Assembly (NCBI GenBank): GCA_963920765.1
Contig: OY987243.1
Location: 4,092,001-4,156,000 of the forward strand
Direction: 5' to 3'
Length of the DNA stretch: 64,000 nt
From: Ulota crispa
Lineage: Eukaryota; Streptophyta; Bryopsida; Orthotrichales; Orthotrichaceae
Shown: piece after piece, positions 1 to 12,101 of the stretch
How the letters are laid out: each line of letters begins with the position of its first letter
Numbering within the stretch: position 1 is the first letter of the stretch
Made by a program: the position numbers and the translations under genes
Notes under the pieces: generated by a model
What the model saw: only the letters and a program-made list of their open reading frames with translations
Told to the model about the DNA's origin: nothing
The model's database searches: none

Positions 1-96
1 TGGAAGCCACAGATTGGGATGTAGATTCTACTACGCACACGATCTTCCATGCTTTTGTAGTCTAACAGAGGGCGTTGACATGTTGGTGGGATACAG

Positions 97-261
97 ATGG
101 AGAGCGAGATGTGTTTTGTGACAGGGTATCCAGTGGCATCCCAAGATCGCGTTATGTGTAAAGCTTGTAAGATGCCTGCCAACAAGTATGACTGGAACAA
201 GTACATCCATCGATGTCAAACGTGCCCTTGGTGCATGGTTCCTCAACAACCAGTCTACTAG
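97..261 (+). CDS. IFT172: C-terminal exon of an IFT172-like intraflagellar transport protein (partial)
   Basis: An open frame of 54 codons ends in TAG at 259-261. It reads MESEMCFVTGYPVASQ, then C21-x2-C24, then ANKYDWNKYIHRCQTCPWC (residues 28-46), and ends PVY. From memory, the C-terminus of animal IFT172 has the pattern C-hydrophobic-TGYP followed after about 15 residues by ANKxxWNK(F/Y), which matches. IFT172 is a large IFT-B protein that carries cargo along cilia and flagella. An in-frame TGA at 76-78 and the AG at 95-96 suggest the exon begins after a splice acceptor near 97; the rest of the gene would lie left of the window. The Cys/His cluster (C21, C24, H38, C40, C43, C46) looks like a small zinc site. 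IFT144 is a weaker alternative. An isolated pseudogene fragment cannot be excluded. Confidence 0.62.
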   Translation: MESEMCFVTGYPVASQDRVMCKACKMPANKYDWNKYIHRCQTCPWCMVPQQPVY

Positions 262-2324
262 TATAGGCTTCTTAATCAACGCTCCGAATCCCAACGTTCA
301 TGAGGCTTGAAATTTTGTCTTCCCTTCTTACAAATTAAATTACTAGTAAGCTTGTCCAGTATTTCCAAGTATCATTTAGAATACCACTTGAAAACCAAAT
401 TTTGTGAAGCAAGGATAAGCAGCCCTCTATACAACTGGAAAGAATCAAGATTGCATACCTAAAACTTAAAAATACAACAGAAATGTACAACAACCACTCA
501 TCCAACCACCAATGCGGCACCCAAGGTAACAAAATGAGAGATTCAGAGGTCAACTTTATAAGGAAATTTTCTGAAGCTAACATTAGTGCTCCTAAAATTT
601 CACATGTGATGGTATAATGTAAATTCACAATATGAAAACACTCAAACACTCAATGTTTGCTCACTTGGTAGCATAGCATTTCTCCAAAAGTTTTATATCT
701 ACACAAAGTGAGACCTACACATATCATAAAATAAAAAACGTGAAAATGCTATGATGTGTTCTGCCTTGATTGATATATGTTCGTTAACCCACTCATAGAT
801 GAACATAGGTTAGCTGCAAATTTGTCAATGCACTAGTGTGATCTCAAATCTCAATGCTAGTTTAGACACTATGCTGCTCAAATACAAAGCTTGACAATGC
901 TCATCGGAGACGAGCGTTGTTGGTACAGGCCACACTGAACTTGATGAAGACTCCGGTTCAACTGTCATACGAACTTTCCAAACGTCTTCTATCGTGCTGC
1001 AAAGAGGGAACAACAATCCCAGAGGTGGAAAATTTCACTTGAGAGCCATGTCCAATGTCACGCAGTTCGTCACTACTATTTTGCTGCACCATTTGATCGT
1101 TGAAAGATGTAGCTAAGATCTTATGGTTGTTTCTCAAACAGTTGCTGCTTGAGCAACGAGATGTGAGTGCCCATGAAATGCTAGGTTTACGTGGCAAATG
1201 AGGACAACATTGGAACTAGAAATGTAGTCATGTGGTTGACTCATTGCCCAGCTCCAGTGACAATTGCCTCACCACCACACCCGTGAGTGAATGCCACTAT
1301 AGATTGCATGGTCGAAAGTACAAGCTTCAAATTTGAAGCAATCTGGGGTGAGATGAAAAGTTTGAAATAATCCATTGCATTTAGGATGCATTCAAGTTGG
1401 CTTGAAACCTTGTTATCTCAAATTTGTTTTAAGCATGTCACTTACGAATCATTAGGAATCATGCAAGCGCCACCACTTCAAGCTCATTCTTTATACTTGG
1501 ATACATGTAAAAATATTAAACAAAACCGGGTAAAACAAATAAATAAGAAGTGATTCTTGCACCAATCCGGATGTAGGATTTCTAGTTATCCTTAAGCCTA
1601 TTGCTTTGCCTTGACTAAGATTTCCCATATCCATATTGCTTAATCATATAGTACAAATGTTGAACCCAAATACTATTACGTCCAGAAGAGCAACGTGTCT
1701 TAGACGTGGAGGGGGATTCTGAAACCCTAAACCTCAAACCCCCACAACTGCATGATTGTTTGCACATTTCAACATAATTGTCCATGAAATGAACAAGAAA
1801 TGAACAGGAACTCAAATTTGTGACGCTATCACAAGTTGAAGGTGGATTTCAAAACGCAAAGAAAGCTTGAACGTAGGTGATATTGGCAATATCAAGTATC
1901 ATACTAGTGGAGTCTATTGTGGCGGTAGCGTTAGTGGAATTGAAGTGGATTAAAGGAGTGAGGGTGAGTCTAGTGTACCATTAGAGGGCACACAAGCGAG
2001 GTTGGAGGCAGGTAAGCCGATGCCAACGACTATGATCAAGGTGAGGCTGATGCCAAAACCAATGCCGCAGTCGGAGCCCACAAAGCCCACGGCCTAAGGA
2101 CCAAAGCTAAGCCTGGCCTCCAACCAACCCCGCAGCCCATGCCTAGGCCCAACCTTGGCCCCAAAACGCCCCGTACGTGGGGTGCACAAGATTCCACCAC
2201 TTGTAACCCTGTATCAAGTCCCAATTGCCATTGTTCCCTGGCTTGCTACAACTGCAATACAACTCCTGCATTAAACCCCATCCATAGAGGTGCAGAAATT
2301 GACTGCCAACCCCATTGTTATAAA
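262..2324. other. Intergenic, no gene recognised
   Basis: Presumed 3' UTR and downstream DNA of the IFT172-like gene, then mixed-composition sequence. A 79-codon minus-strand frame at 958-1197 and a GC-rich patch of short repeats of the type AAGCCCA/GGCCCA around 2030-2170 stand out, but neither matches anything I know. Confidence 0.4.
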
Positions 2325-2467
2325 GAAAGTTTTTATGGATATCGTTGAAGTTTGCCATATTTGCATAGATACCCCTCGTTTTTCAGAAATTGCACAAATA
2401 TCCTTGGACCATAATTTTCAGGTGCTAATTTTTTTATGCACACTACTTCCTTCATGATCAATTTTAA

Positions 2468-2826
2468 CCCTTAAACCTCCCAAGGGCATGGTAGATTCGT
2501 TGTCATATGTTTGGCATTTGCTACCAATAAGAAATTTTAATTAGGGATCTCAAATAGCTCACTAGAACCGTGTTTATTTATATTCCAACTTCTTTGTTGA
2601 TCTCAAACCCTAGTAGAAAACTATGTTGACATCAACATAAACTACATGATGTTTTCATGCTTCTAACGCATAAATTTGCGTTAGAAGTATGAAAACATCA
2701 TGTAGTTTATGTTAACATCAGCATAGTTTTCTACTAGTGATGGAATAGAGGTGTAGACCTTTTCCAAATACAAGAGAAATACCCCACATTGTATTGGTTG
2801 CAAAGGGCCTTTTGGACATTTAAGGG
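2468..2826. mobile_element. TTAA-flanked inverted-repeat element 1
   Basis: Begins CCCTTAAACCTCC and ends with the inverted TTTAAGGG. TTAA lies directly outside on both sides (2464-2467 and 2827-2830). It sits inside the MITE at 2325-3019. The uninterrupted relative of that MITE has a single TTAA at the matching place (about 8613), so TTAA behaves as the target-site duplication. The centre is a long hairpin (2610-2737). Non-autonomous. Confidence 0.82.
2610..2737. repeat. Long near-perfect hairpin, about 60-bp arms
   Basis: The arm beginning CTAGTAGAAAACTATGTTGA returns as its reverse complement ending at 2737, with only a few mismatches. The loop is about 6 nt at the centre (TAAATT between CTTCTAACGCA and TGCGTTAGAAG). 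A transcript would fold like a small-RNA precursor. It forms the core of TTAA element 1. Confidence 0.85.
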
Positions 2827-3560
2827 TTAAAGCAAGGAGTGTAATAGAAAAAAAAAAAACATACACACAAGGGAGAAAGAAATGACATGCACAATAGAAC
2901 AAACGCCAAAAAAATTGTAGTTCTAATGTGTTTGTGCCTGGGGTTTGTGCAATTTCTGAAAGACCAAAGGATCTATACCAATATGGCAAACTTCGAGAGT
3001 ACCCATAAAAAATTTCCTTGTTATAACGCCCTTGCTCCACCAGACAACCTGAAATTTGATAAAAACGAAAATTCTGTGAAGAATGAAGGCAACAAAAATT
3101 TGTAAAAAAAAGAAAAAGAAAAAGAAAGTGTAATTCCTATTTTGCAAATTTTGTGTTTTCCCACTTCTCTTGGACTAACTATGAGGAAGGTATATTACAA
3201 TATTTACAAAACACGGACGGTATTTTCCTTAAAATCAAAATTTCAGAATCCCATTTTTCATAGAATAATCCATTATTATTGAAATTCAAGTCACACGCTT
3301 CCACGCTTGGTTCACAAGAACCGGCTTTTCTTGAAGTTTAAAAAGATGGCTTGATAAAACTCAAAGGTAGAGAGGTTAAGACTACTGCATGAGAAATTAT
3401 CTTTCAAAGTTGTTTTCCTTCTTGTTTATAAATTAAAAAAAAAAAAACATGAACGTTTCAAACAAAAATTCCTTTAATGAGGACTTAGATTTTAAATTAA
3501 AATATTTATCATTTCTAAAGCTAGTTTAAATTTTGTACATTATCACTACATTGTTTTATA

Positions 3561-4292
3561 GGATAGTTGCAAGAATGACTTGCTAGTTTTGTCTCAAACA
3601 CCCTTAAAATTGGTAGTACTATGTAGTACTATGAGTTTTTGAAATATATATTTTTTAAATAAAATAAAATATGGAAAATTTGTAAAGTACTTAAAATAGC
3701 ATACTTGTGAAAATTCAAACTTAGATTTTTTTTATTTTAAATGTTCTGCACAAAACAAAATCACCAACAAAAAGCCAATTTCTTTCTTGCTTTTTAGAAA
3801 ATAGTAAAATAATTCAAAAAATAAAATAAAAAATGGCCATTTGAGAACCCATTAAACACATTCACGTGGTACAATTGCTTTGCTAAGGAATTTCTTTGTA
3901 TTTTGCCAATGAAGGGAGATAGGATGCCCACTTTGAGGCAATGTAAATGTCATGGAATTTATAGCTTTGCAAAACCCTTTTACAAATGCATGTAAGCATG
4001 CTCCATAAACAATATCCTTGATTTATAGCCCTAGAAAAGCTTTTTTGGACCCAAAATAATACTAAAAACCCCCCCAAAATGGCCAAGGTAGACACCTATT
4101 TGGGGGTTGCTCAAAAATAGAAAAATAATTTCAGAAAACACCAAAAAATCATTGAATGTAAATAAATTACATGTTCATGTTATCCTAAAAGGACAAGTCA
4201 ATATGACTTCTTCTGCAAAAGTTACAAGCAAAAAACAAGCCGCAAAAGGTGAGAGAGACAAAATGTAGTACAAGTCATTCTTGCAATCACCC
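3561..4292. mobile_element. Non-autonomous DNA transposon, family M2 (4-bp TSD)
   Basis: Termini are GGATAGTTGCAAGAATGACT on the left and the inverted AGTCATTCTTGCAATCACCC on the right. TATA lies outside both ends (3557-3560 and 4293-4296) as a 4-bp duplication. The interior matches the element at 60625-61362 in the opposite orientation (for example the 'gatgcccactttgag' segment near 3925). No open frame of note. Confidence 0.78.
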
Positions 4293-4915
4293 TATAGTGC
4301 TATTAATTATTGCTAAACTATTCAAAAATAATCTTAGGAACTTGCATGCTTATTTTCAAGAGCTTAGAGACAAACGTAAAGATGTGTCAGAATATTTGAC
4401 TTAGATGGCTTGTTTTGAATTTTGCTTAAATAGAATGTATATGAAGCACATCAAGTAGAATTCAACAATATGGTTGAATTTGAATAAATTATCATGGAGT
4501 TAAAATAGATTTACTAGTATTTTTAAACACTCATAAAAATTTAAAATTAATTTTTTTTTGAATTAGGAATCTATGATTGTCTAAAAATTGTATGCTGAAT
4601 GATATATAGTGGAGAAAATATTAAATATGTGAAACAGTTTTTTCTACCAAAATAACAAAATTTCATACCATGATCATTTTGGCAAATCTAGTTTACCTCT
4701 AAACATCATAAGCATATTCACTACCTTTCCTATGCACTCGGGCCTATGCAGTACATAAAAATTTGATCATATCTACGCTATTCATTTCATTAAATAAGCA
4801 ATCATTGCTCCTTCACCTTATTCAACCAATACTTGCATAAGTTTTCCATGTTTAGGTTGCTTTGACAAAATAAAATACTTTTCAAAATTGCTCATCCACA
4901 AGGTGCAGCATTTAA

Positions 4916-5827
4916 CCCCTAAAATTCTTTCGTGCTTAGAGGCCCAAAACTGTTTCAAAATACTAGTTCCCACAGCAAGGTCAAAATCTTCATTGAAACT
5001 TAACAATTTAACAAATCCAACCGTAGGATCCTTTGGTTGACTTGCACAAGTACATTGTCCCAAAATTTCAGAATGAATATCCCCACCAATTGCAAGATCA
5101 ATGTGCCTAAACTTCAAAAAGTAGGCTTTTCTAGTCCTTCTTGAAGGTGAAGTTTTGATTTTCAAACTTTTTAGAGAAAAACACGTATGTTGTATTTCTT
5201 GTGTAGTTTTGGCAATGTGTTGGAAAATGGGTTGCAAGCATATATAAAAAAAATTAACCAAACAAAATTTTGGATTTATTTTAACAAAAATTGTAATGTG
5301 AAAGGTATTGATGAACAAAAGATATAACTAATAAGCTAATAAGTTTTGGAAGAATTTGAAAATTGTTAATCCCAATGGTGAGAATGCTCTAACAAACAAT
5401 TAGTAACTTTGATTTTCATTTTCATTTGAAATTTTTCAAAATTGAGAATAAAAGATAACTTTATATGTTTTTTCTACCCTCTTCCTACCTTCATTGCCCA
5501 CAAAATAAAACTCCTTTTAACTCTTACCTTGTTATTCAGAATTGAGTGATTCAATTTTTTTGAGTAGGTATCAATCTATATAATTCTATAAAAAAGTTAA
5601 AAAAAATTAAGAATACATTTTTTGCTGCCCAATTTGACATTGAAATTGAAAAAACCTTCTAACTTTTGCATTACTTATTGGAATGACATGAAATAAAGTT
5701 TCACATGTAGATTATGATGAGTAGCATCTATCCTAAAAATTTCATGAAAATTTTCCAAGTTATGAAGTTAATAGAGCTTGCCTGAGTTCTCATAAAACCC
5801 AAAGTGGGCTCCTTGGGCCTTTAGGGG
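4916..5827. mobile_element. TTAA-flanked element 2 (inverted homologue of 36971-37887)
   Basis: TTAA at 4912-4915 and 5828-5831 flank termini CCCCTAAAATTC and (inverted) CCCCTAAAGGCCC. The whole 912 bp is homologous, in reverse orientation, to 36971-37887. A minus-strand open frame entering at 5318 runs out through the left end; about 134 codons lie inside the element. Its reading is recognisable in the other copy, which has a frameshift. The encoded peptide (…FRHIDLAIGG…ILGQCTCASQPKDP…) matches no family I know. Confidence 0.8.
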
Positions 5828-5831
5828 TTAA

Positions 5832-8429
5832 ATTGATTTCTGGCAAATGATTGAACATCAACAACCCATTTGTTCTTGCTCCAACAATAATAATTATGTA
5901 AAACAGAATAAAAAATACAAGTATAGTTGGTGCAAAACTAATTATTATTCAAATAAATATGTTCATTGATATAATTGAAGAATTTGTGAAAATCATGGAA
6001 ATGCTCTGGGCATCTAATCATTTATAATATTCAATGTGGAATAGGTTAAACAAATTTTATGCTGAAAAGTTGGATAATATTTATTTGTTATGGTGTTGAT
6101 TTTAATATTCAAATTCAAAAAATCATAGAGGGTTTGTATGTGATTTTATTTTTCACTTGAGCTTTGACAATCATGTCAAAAATTACAAAGTACTACAAAT
6201 TATGATTATTAGAAAGTTGTGAATGAAGAATTCAAAAATGTGTCAAAGATAAAGAAACATGGTTTAAAATTACCTATAAATGGTGTCACATTTTTCATTG
6301 TTAATTTGTGACCATCAATGCCAAAATCATCAATAACATCCTTGGCTTTTTTGCATGCCAAGAAAGACCTAACTTTAATTTGTAAATCCTCACATAACAA
6401 AAACAAAACAAAAACTCAACTAGGCTTGACAAGCTCTTTTAAAATTCAAATGAACCAATTTGGATTTTGCTTCAAGAAATTATGATTGCTTGAATTAAAA
6501 CAATGAGTAAAGGTGGTAAGAAAGGTGAGTTATGGGGGGACAATTTCACTTTTGGTTGTGAGCTTGATTCACAACCAATGTTTTTGTACCCAAAGACATC
6601 TATTGATACCAAAAGGTTGATTACACTAGAGTTACAATATAAGTTAAGGCAACTAATAAAGTGATCCAAAAGTTATAGCTGCACTTTAGAAGATCTTTAT
6701 TTATGATTGAGTTTCATAGGGCAGGGTATGAGGGACCATTCTATGTCCTATATTTTGCAAGTAACTTATCAGTTCAATGCCGGTTCCAACATTTGGGATG
6801 TAGAGACACAAAATAAACTAAAAAACCTTTGCAAATTCTATGCAAATTTTTAGGATTTGGCTTCAAATTTGGATCTCTATTTTTGTTAAACTCACCTTTT
6901 TTTAGTAGAGCCTCAATTTGCTAACCCCCATACTTTCAAAAATTGTTAGCATATAGGTATTTTTAATTCAACCAAAACTTGAGACTTGGAAAGCAGTGTG
7001 AATTTGTAGACCTCTATTTTAAGCTCTTCACCAATCAAATTTGGAGGTTCTAGTGGAATTTGGGAAGTGAGACACAAAGTGAACCACCCCTAAGTCTTGA
7101 TTTTTGGTTCACAAAATATTGCTTAATGGCTTTTTGGAAAATTTGGTGTCAACACCGTGAAATTTTGCTTTAAAAATTGGACCTAGAAAAAAGAAAAATT
7201 CCAACGAAGGAACCAAGTCTCAAAAATTCTTTTGTGTAAGGTCTTCAAGGTTTTTTTTTACCTTTTTATTTCTTCTTTATACCCTTTACAACTCAGCAAC
7301 TTTGGGATATAGCATTGAATTTGGACATCTAGAATTAAGATGTAGAACATTGCGTATACCTCGGTGTATCCACCTTTAAAGTGAATAAATGGACTTCATA
7401 TTCTATTATGCAAAAAGCTAATCAAGTACAAAACTTAATCTATCTTCTACTTATATAATTGAATATGCGGCAGTGATGGTTGTTGCACTCAACAGTTCCA
7501 TAGGTGAGGAGGACAATTCCACAAAGTCCATCTTTAGGTTCACTTAAAATTAGAGTAGAGTTCAAGTTTAACTAAAGTTATAAAAGGAATAAAGTAAGAT
7601 TTGGAGGCTGCAAGGATAGGGGAACACAAGGATAGGGGGACATAAGGATAGGGGGCACGGAAACAAGGGGGCACAGGGATAGGGGATGATGTGGCATGGG
7701 ATAGCATGGGGTCATGCCATGCATAATCCCGTCGGTACAATAGGCAATATACTAGTTTCTTATAATAATAATGAAGATTTCTCTTTCCTTACATATATAT
7801 ATTTATTCATTATCCCCAACCTCTACATACATATCTCATGATGATCATAATCATCATCCAAACACCTCCCTCTCCCTTATTATACTCAAGTTCCAATTCA
7901 ACTTTTGTTATGCTTATCTTCTCTCTTTCTTTTTTCTATCTATTCTTAACCATTTTATTTAATCATATTAATATAACTTCAACTATATTTTTAACATGTA
8001 TACTATTTTCCAACACAATACCTTGTTAATGTTTTTTTTTTAAAGCTTGGAGCTTGTTTTTCCAAATGAATGCATTTGCTTTTTGTATTTTTAGTTTCAG
8101 AATTGACAAGCTCCTGGCAAAGTGGTTCAGGAGAAGTTACATTGGCAACTTTTTGAGTACTCCAGACGTGCTTCAGGATTTGGAAGGCGATGAAGTGTAG
8201 ATATCTCAAGTGCTTTTAGAAAAGCATTCGGATGTCAACAACACCAACAATCTTGGAGAAGATTTCTTTGTTTTTTGTGATTTTCAGTGTAATACTATAT
8301 CACAACCTAAACAACCTTGTTACAATCTGTACTTGCTCCCTGAATCGTCCTGGTGGTCAAGCCTCTTGCAAATTAGTTGCCTTCTGTGATCGTGGGTTTG
8401 TTCAAAATAGCGCATAAAGAAAATATACA
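5832..8429. other. AT-rich intergenic DNA with a short G-rich minisatellite
   Basis: No gene seen. Strongly AT-rich, with many homopolymer runs. Around 7610-7690 an imperfect 14-17 bp tandem motif built on ACAAGGATAGGGGG repeats about five times. Confidence 0.4.
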
Positions 8430-8750
8430 GGAGGGAAAATTTTCTGGATACCCCTGAAGTTAGCCGTATTTGTATATATATCCTTGGTTTTCAGAAATTG
8501 CACAAATATCTTAGAGAACCATAATTTTTAGACATTTGTTTCATTGTACATGTCATTTCTTTCTCCCTTGTGCACATGCTATTTCTCTTATGTTCCATTG
8601 CACTTCTTGCTTTAACATTGACCATGAAGGAAAATAACATGCATAATAAAACAAAAGCCTATGGCCCAAGTGTATTTGAACAATTTCTGAAAAACCAGGG
8701 GTGTCTATAAAAATATGGCAAACATCAGGGGTATCCATAAAATTTTCTCC
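8430..8750. mobile_element. Inverted-repeat MITE (family M7), uninterrupted copy
   Basis: The left end reads AAAATTTTCTGGATACCCCT; the right end is the inverted AGGGGTATCCATAAAATTTT. About 30 bp of terminal inverted repeat is followed by homologous inverted subterminal sequence. Homologous to 2325-3019. Because it carries one TTAA (near 8613) where the other copy holds a 359-bp insertion, it serves as a natural empty site. Confidence 0.78.
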
Positions 8751-9407
8751 ATATATTAAACAACGAGCATGTTGCTAGTTGGCGGCAATTCAATCATCGA
8801 ATCACATGCCTCATACTTTTAATTTCATAATGCTAGAGTCAGATGTTGCGAAAGAACTGAACATGGAATTTTTTTTTGTGGTCGCGGGTGTAATCCTTGA
8901 ACGCTGAAAAGTGTGCAATGGAGTGAGCCTGGATTCAAATCTCCCCTGCAATTCAAAACGTACTTTGCTTCACGAACCACGTCGTCATGTCCGGTACATT
9001 AAGTGTCTACGTGTACTGCTTGCGACATTTATTAACATTGTTAATTCATGGTTGCTTTTCCTTTTGTAGGGTGCTGCTTCAGCGAAAGTTTTTTTTCATT
9101 TACCATGTGCGTTTCCGCTACCTACACTAAATAGTACATTGTATTTAGGTTGCATAACGATTAGGTTGCCTTACTTTGAAAAGTTACTTCATGACTCATA
9201 ACTTAGACAATTGGAGGCGCATGCAACAAATTAGATATTAGGATTTCACATGGTTTGTGACCTGAACATAGCAGCTGTTGTTGTCAAGCCCTTTAAAATT
9301 GTTTATTATTATTGTAGTAGCAATAAAATATTCAAATCGCGTAGAATGTTGAGAAACTAGTGTGGAGCAACCCAAATGCACTATTTATTGTAGTTGCTTT
9401 TCCCATC

Positions 9408-10595
9408 ATGGATGAAGGCGAGAGTATGGAGATTTGGTTGAGCTTCATCCAAGCCAAATTCTTGAAAGATGCGAAGACGCACGTGGGGAGATGCCCTGCG
9501 TGTAGGTCACCGAAAGACTGCAACAACTATTTTTGTGTTCATTGCAAGGTAGGCGGTTTGTGCCCTGTCACATTCCGAGCGGGCGGCGAACATCACCGAC
9601 ACTGCTGGTTGCAGGTGCGCCGCCAATCAGGACAGAGTGCAATTGATCCAAAGGAACTTGCAAAGTTCATCGGCACTGAGAGCACGAAGCACATCCAGCC
9701 ATGCATCTTGAATGGCAGTACCCTGTGCTACCTCACAAGAACCAAGATCCCAGAGCTCAATGGTAGCCTCACCGAACATTTTGATGCATCTAGGAGCTCC
9801 ATTGGGAGCTTGCCTAAGCGCGCTAAGAGCCACCCAGTGAGTAATCTAAAGACGTGCCAAGGTTGCAGACACTTAATTGCCAATTCACAGAAAAGTAAAG
9901 AGGAGTTTATGGTGTGTTGCCTTCAGTGTCTCACAATTGTGGCGCAGCGAGAGCCGGAGAAGAATCTGCTCCGATTGAGGGACGGCGCTCTGGATCTGCA
10001 GGATGTGTTTCCATTGACAGCTCTTGAGAAAATCAACAGCTCTTTCAAGTATGGTGGCCGGGCACCCGCGTCAACATCCAGGGCACTGGATGCTATTGAT
10101 GCGGCTGGATGCTCGGGGGCCAATGATGGTGAACCGCCAGAGCCAGCCCTTGGCAGCCAAAGAGCTGCTGCAAATTCTACTCTAGAGCTCGTCAGCGGAG
10201 CGTCCAATTTTGCACTTGCTGGAGAGAATCGGTGTTCAGGCCGTGCCAAGCGACGTTCAGTAAGGTGTGTCCAATCTGTATATGAGTCCGAATCGCCAGA
10301 AGGGACTCGGCGTGATGGACAGATTGTTGATGAGCCTAGATGCTCCAGCGTCTGTACTGATGTATCCCGACTTAGATACATGGAGCTTCACTGTGGAGAG
10401 TCTATTTGTACAAGTGCAGGTAATAGTCGAGGTTCTGGTGGTGCAAAGCCACGTGCAGCAATGGAGATCCGAGATACAGATTACTCAGCATTCCCAATCG
10501 GGTATCGATGTGAGGGTCTGTTGCAACTAATTGCGGAGGCCATGGTCAATGACGACTGGGAACTGTATATTGGTGACCGTGGCAAGACTAGCTAA
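9408..10595 (+). CDS. PLATZ-like zinc-dependent DNA-binding protein, divergent, intronless
   Basis: 395 aa. ATG 9408 is the first ATG after an in-frame TAG at 9342-9344. Residues 10-72 resemble the first PLATZ zinc motif: W10, C29-x2-C32, C43-x2-C46, C52, H62/H63/H65, followed by LQVRR (68-72) where PLATZ proteins have LQIRR. Residues 96-114 (IQPCILNGSTLCYLTRTKI) match the 'IQ.Y.IN…V.FL..RP' segment. C150-x2-C153-x16-C170-x3-C174 matches the second motif C-x2-C-x10/11-C-x3-C with a longer spacer. Known PLATZ proteins are plant-specific, nuclear, bind A/T-rich DNA and mostly repress transcription. Oddities: Cys replaces the usual His at position 32, there are no introns, and a ~220-residue C-terminal tail of low-complexity Ser/Gly/Ala/Glu sequence is unlike typical 200-260 aa members. 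A lineage-specific paralogue is likely; the family call is by motif order, not by search. Confidence 0.72.
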   Translation: MDEGESMEIWLSFIQAKFLKDAKTHVGRCPACRSPKDCNNYFCVHCKVGGLCPVTFRAGGEHHRHCWLQVRRQSGQSAIDPKELAKFIGTESTKHIQPCILNGSTLCYLTRTKIPELNGSLTEHFDASRSSIGSLPKRAKSHPVSNLKTCQGCRHLIANSQKSKEEFMVCCLQCLTIVAQREPEKNLLRLRDGALDLQDVFPLTALEKINSSFKYGGRAPASTSRALDAIDAAGCSGANDGEPPEPALGSQRAAANSTLELVSGASNFALAGENRCSGRAKRRSVRCVQSVYESESPEGTRRDGQIVDEPRCSSVCTDVSRLRYMELHCGESICTSAGNSRGSGGAKPRAAMEIRDTDYSAFPIGYRCEGLLQLIAEAMVNDDWELYIGDRGKTS

Positions 10596-12101
10596 TCAAA
10601 TTGATCTGCTAGCTGCACGGGTACTGCAGCATCAGTTTGTAACCTACTAAACTATTTGTTTTTGCTGGTCAGTGAGGATCGAAGAGAATGATGTGGTAAA
10701 TGGTTTTCATGCCGATTTTTGGGGAATGTTTTAGACAGTCGTCAGCCTTAAACTCTTAAAGACCTTGGGAAGTATGGATTGAATGTGATTTGTTTGAATG
10801 ATTGTACTGTGAGAACAACAGTGTATTCAACTAGCACGGAGCCAAATATTGCATTACCAGAGTAAAGCAGTGACAAACAATGCATGTGTTCCTGGTGAAA
10901 GAGATATAGAAAATTGAAGAACGATTCAGATATGACTTTTTCACTCACAGCTCACAGGGGAGACCTCAATGGTGTGGAATTCTTGGTTCCTTAGAGATAT
11001 AATTGCAAGGAATCTTCCATCACTTTTTTTGGTTTGCCATTGATTTGCGAGATTGGTGATCTACATGCACGCTGTATGTGACAGTCTGAATAAGCTTAAG
11101 TTTGGGCTTGTGCACGCATAGAAGAGGAACAACTTCAAAGATCATCGATGGCAGAGTAGCTAGGTAAATGAAGATCTCCGGCAAAACCTGAGGTCAAAGG
11201 AAGTTCAATATAAATTCTACGAGCTATATGTGTTACGAGCATTTTCGAAAAACGCAGATTAGCTATTAATTGAAAAGCCCCTGAAGGAAAACAAGGGGAA
11301 AAGGGCCCAGGACTAGCTGAAAAGCGGCTGCTTACTCGTAAAATGGGCGAGTACGAGGGTGGATAAAAGTTAAACAGCATGCTGCAATCTTTCATCACAC
11401 AGAAAACAGGGGACCATTCCCTACTAAGTAAATGCAAATTCTAACTTAACTATCACTTCTAGGTCTTATATCTGGGTGTCTAGTGTACAAATGAATGTTT
11501 TCTCCACAAGGCACGACTTGATTGGACAGTCGCCACCCCTGGCTTTTTTCTGCGTAACTCTCTCAAAAGATGACGTATTCCCTGCGAAAATGTTTTCCAC
11601 AACTTTCCAGCCAAATGAACCACACCAGAAAATCACTAAGAGTCCAAGTAAGTCGATCCCATTGTTGGTTCTTATATGCATATTTCATTTTTTCTGTCTG
11701 CTAAGTGTAACCCCAAACATACATAGGAGGCATTCCTCCCAGCTCAAGATTTGCAATGGATGGGTGGTTTAAATTTCTAGCGAATGAATGCTGCTCTGTC
11801 CCCTCGACATTGGAGAAAATCAGGAGGGAACGAAAAGCAGTGGAGGAAATCTGTCAGAATTTGCTAGAAATTTAAAACCTGCGTTATGTTACCTTCTCCA
11901 TATTTCTTGGCAATGGCGCAGGGCTAGAAGAGGTGTACGTCATTTTCCTCCGCACAGCACACAACAAGGTATGTCTCTCACCTTATTTCTTTCTCCTGCT
12001 AAGTCCAATATAAAAACCGGGCTAGTATAGCCAAAGTCGATCTTCGGCAATTATCAGTACTGTACTTTGGGGTTGCAATCCGCAAACAACTTCTTCTGCA
12101 A
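10596..12101. other. 3' flank of the PLATZ-like gene; no further gene recognised
   Basis: Presumed 3' UTR followed by moderately GC-balanced unique DNA. A 98-codon plus-strand frame at 11476-11772 has no recognisable domain and no support beyond being open. Confidence 0.35.

Larger units (their letters stand above)
2325..3019. mobile_element. Inverted-repeat MITE (family M7) interrupted by a TTAA element
   Basis: The ends are inverted copies: 2325 onward reads GAAAGTTTTTATGGATA and the right end near 3019 is its diverged reverse complement, with TTATAA on both outer sides. Subterminal sequence (around TTTCAGAAATTGCACAAATAT on the left) recurs inverted near 2945. The same element is present uninterrupted at 8430-8750. 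Here a 359-bp TTAA-flanked element occupies the middle. No coding capacity. Confidence 0.72.
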
